DNA from: Pseudomonas vranovensis DSM 16006
GTDB taxonomy: Bacteria > Pseudomonadota > Gammaproteobacteria > Pseudomonadales > Pseudomonadaceae
NCBI RefSeq assembly: GCF_000425805.1
Contig: NZ_KE384456.1
Location: forward strand, 253,206 to 317,205
Reading direction: 5' to 3'
Length of the DNA stretch: 64,000 nt
Under the pieces are notes generated by a model that saw nothing but the letters and a program-made list of their open reading frames with translations, ran no database searches and was not told the DNA's origin. Positions 63,935 to 64,000 of the stretch are shown piece after piece. Within the stretch, counting starts at the first letter, position 1, and every line of letters starts with the position of its first letter. A program made the position numbers and the translations under genes.

Positions 63935-64000
63935 TCGCCTCCCGCTGACGAGAGATCGCAGCGAGTTAAGCGGTTGAAGTTGAAAGAGAAATTCTGAAAA

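Noticed and set aside
63907..64000. Start of the 16S rRNA gene inside the window
   Set aside because: The bases after the second promoter are leader-like; the conserved 16S 5' end (AGAGTTTGATC type) is not present before base 64000.

Overview
The window is about 64 kb of chromosomal DNA from a Pseudomonas, most likely of the P. putida / P. fluorescens lineage. Three things point there. Gene order matches Pseudomonas landmarks recalled from P. aeruginosa (dsbD-ctpL-gcbA-DUF2333-Nudix-SUI1-speA; flp/rcp/tad with pprA/pprB; RIO kinase beside cueR; bauR/bauA/bauC). The coding sequence is GC-rich. Convergent gaps carry REP-type inverted repeats with a GCGGGGCAAGCCCGC core. No transposase, integrase, prophage, tRNA or CRISPR array was seen.

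Layout. 1-11 kb: dsbD (cut by the window edge), a CtpL-like chemoreceptor and a GcbA-like diguanylate cyclase on the minus strand. Then come DUF2333, a Nudix hydrolase, a SUI1/YciH protein and speA on the plus strand, with a MATE exporter facing speA across a perfect REP hairpin. 11-19 kb: a 1635-residue alpha-2-macroglobulin lipoprotein and PBP1C (periplasmic defence and murein), separated by a small membrane protein on the opposite strand. 19-22.5 kb: a glycine-rich, collagen-like lipoprotein and an adjacent FhaC/ShlB-type outer-membrane transporter (TpsB), an unusual candidate secretion pair. 22.7-37.6 kb: a complete Tad/Flp pilus island (receiver protein, flp, rcpC, rcpA, tadZ, tadA, tadB, tadC, tadD, DUF3613, pprB, prepilin peptidase, tadE-like, pprA, tadG). 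Its tadG faces pprA tail to tail instead of lying beside tadD.

37.7-45.6 kb: a long minus-strand run with two DUF4136 lipoproteins, cmoM, a MazG-like pyrophosphohydrolase, a MaoC dehydratase and a high-molecular-weight FabG. A thiolase is divergent from fabG; the three-gene set resembles mycobacterial htdX-fabG4-fadA2. A bile-acid/sodium-symporter-fold transporter and an AraC regulator follow. 45.7-50.3 kb: a RIO-type kinase and a compact copper module (copA-cueR on minus, copZ on plus), where both copper promoters have the 19-bp spacer typical of MerR-family control. 50.3-60.6 kb: a Bcr/CflA-type exporter, a quinone-oxidoreductase-like enzyme with a divergent LysR regulator, an AT-rich gap, an ArsR-type regulator, add, a Ca2+/H+ antiporter-like protein, an SDR, a gap with DnaA-box-like sites, YigZ and a TetR regulator. 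60-63.7 kb: bauR facing bauA-bauC (beta-alanine catabolism), closed by a strong terminator. The last 240 bases hold two sigma70-type promoters and leader sequence typical of a Pseudomonas rRNA operon, whose 16S gene should start just beyond the window.

Functional links. GcbA (c-di-GMP), PprA/PprB and the Tad pilus concern attachment. SpeA makes agmatine for polyamines and the Bau enzymes degrade beta-alanine, a polyamine breakdown product. CopA, CopZ and CueR form a closed copper-response circuit. Orthology to named P. aeruginosa genes is from memory of gene order and motifs, not from a search.
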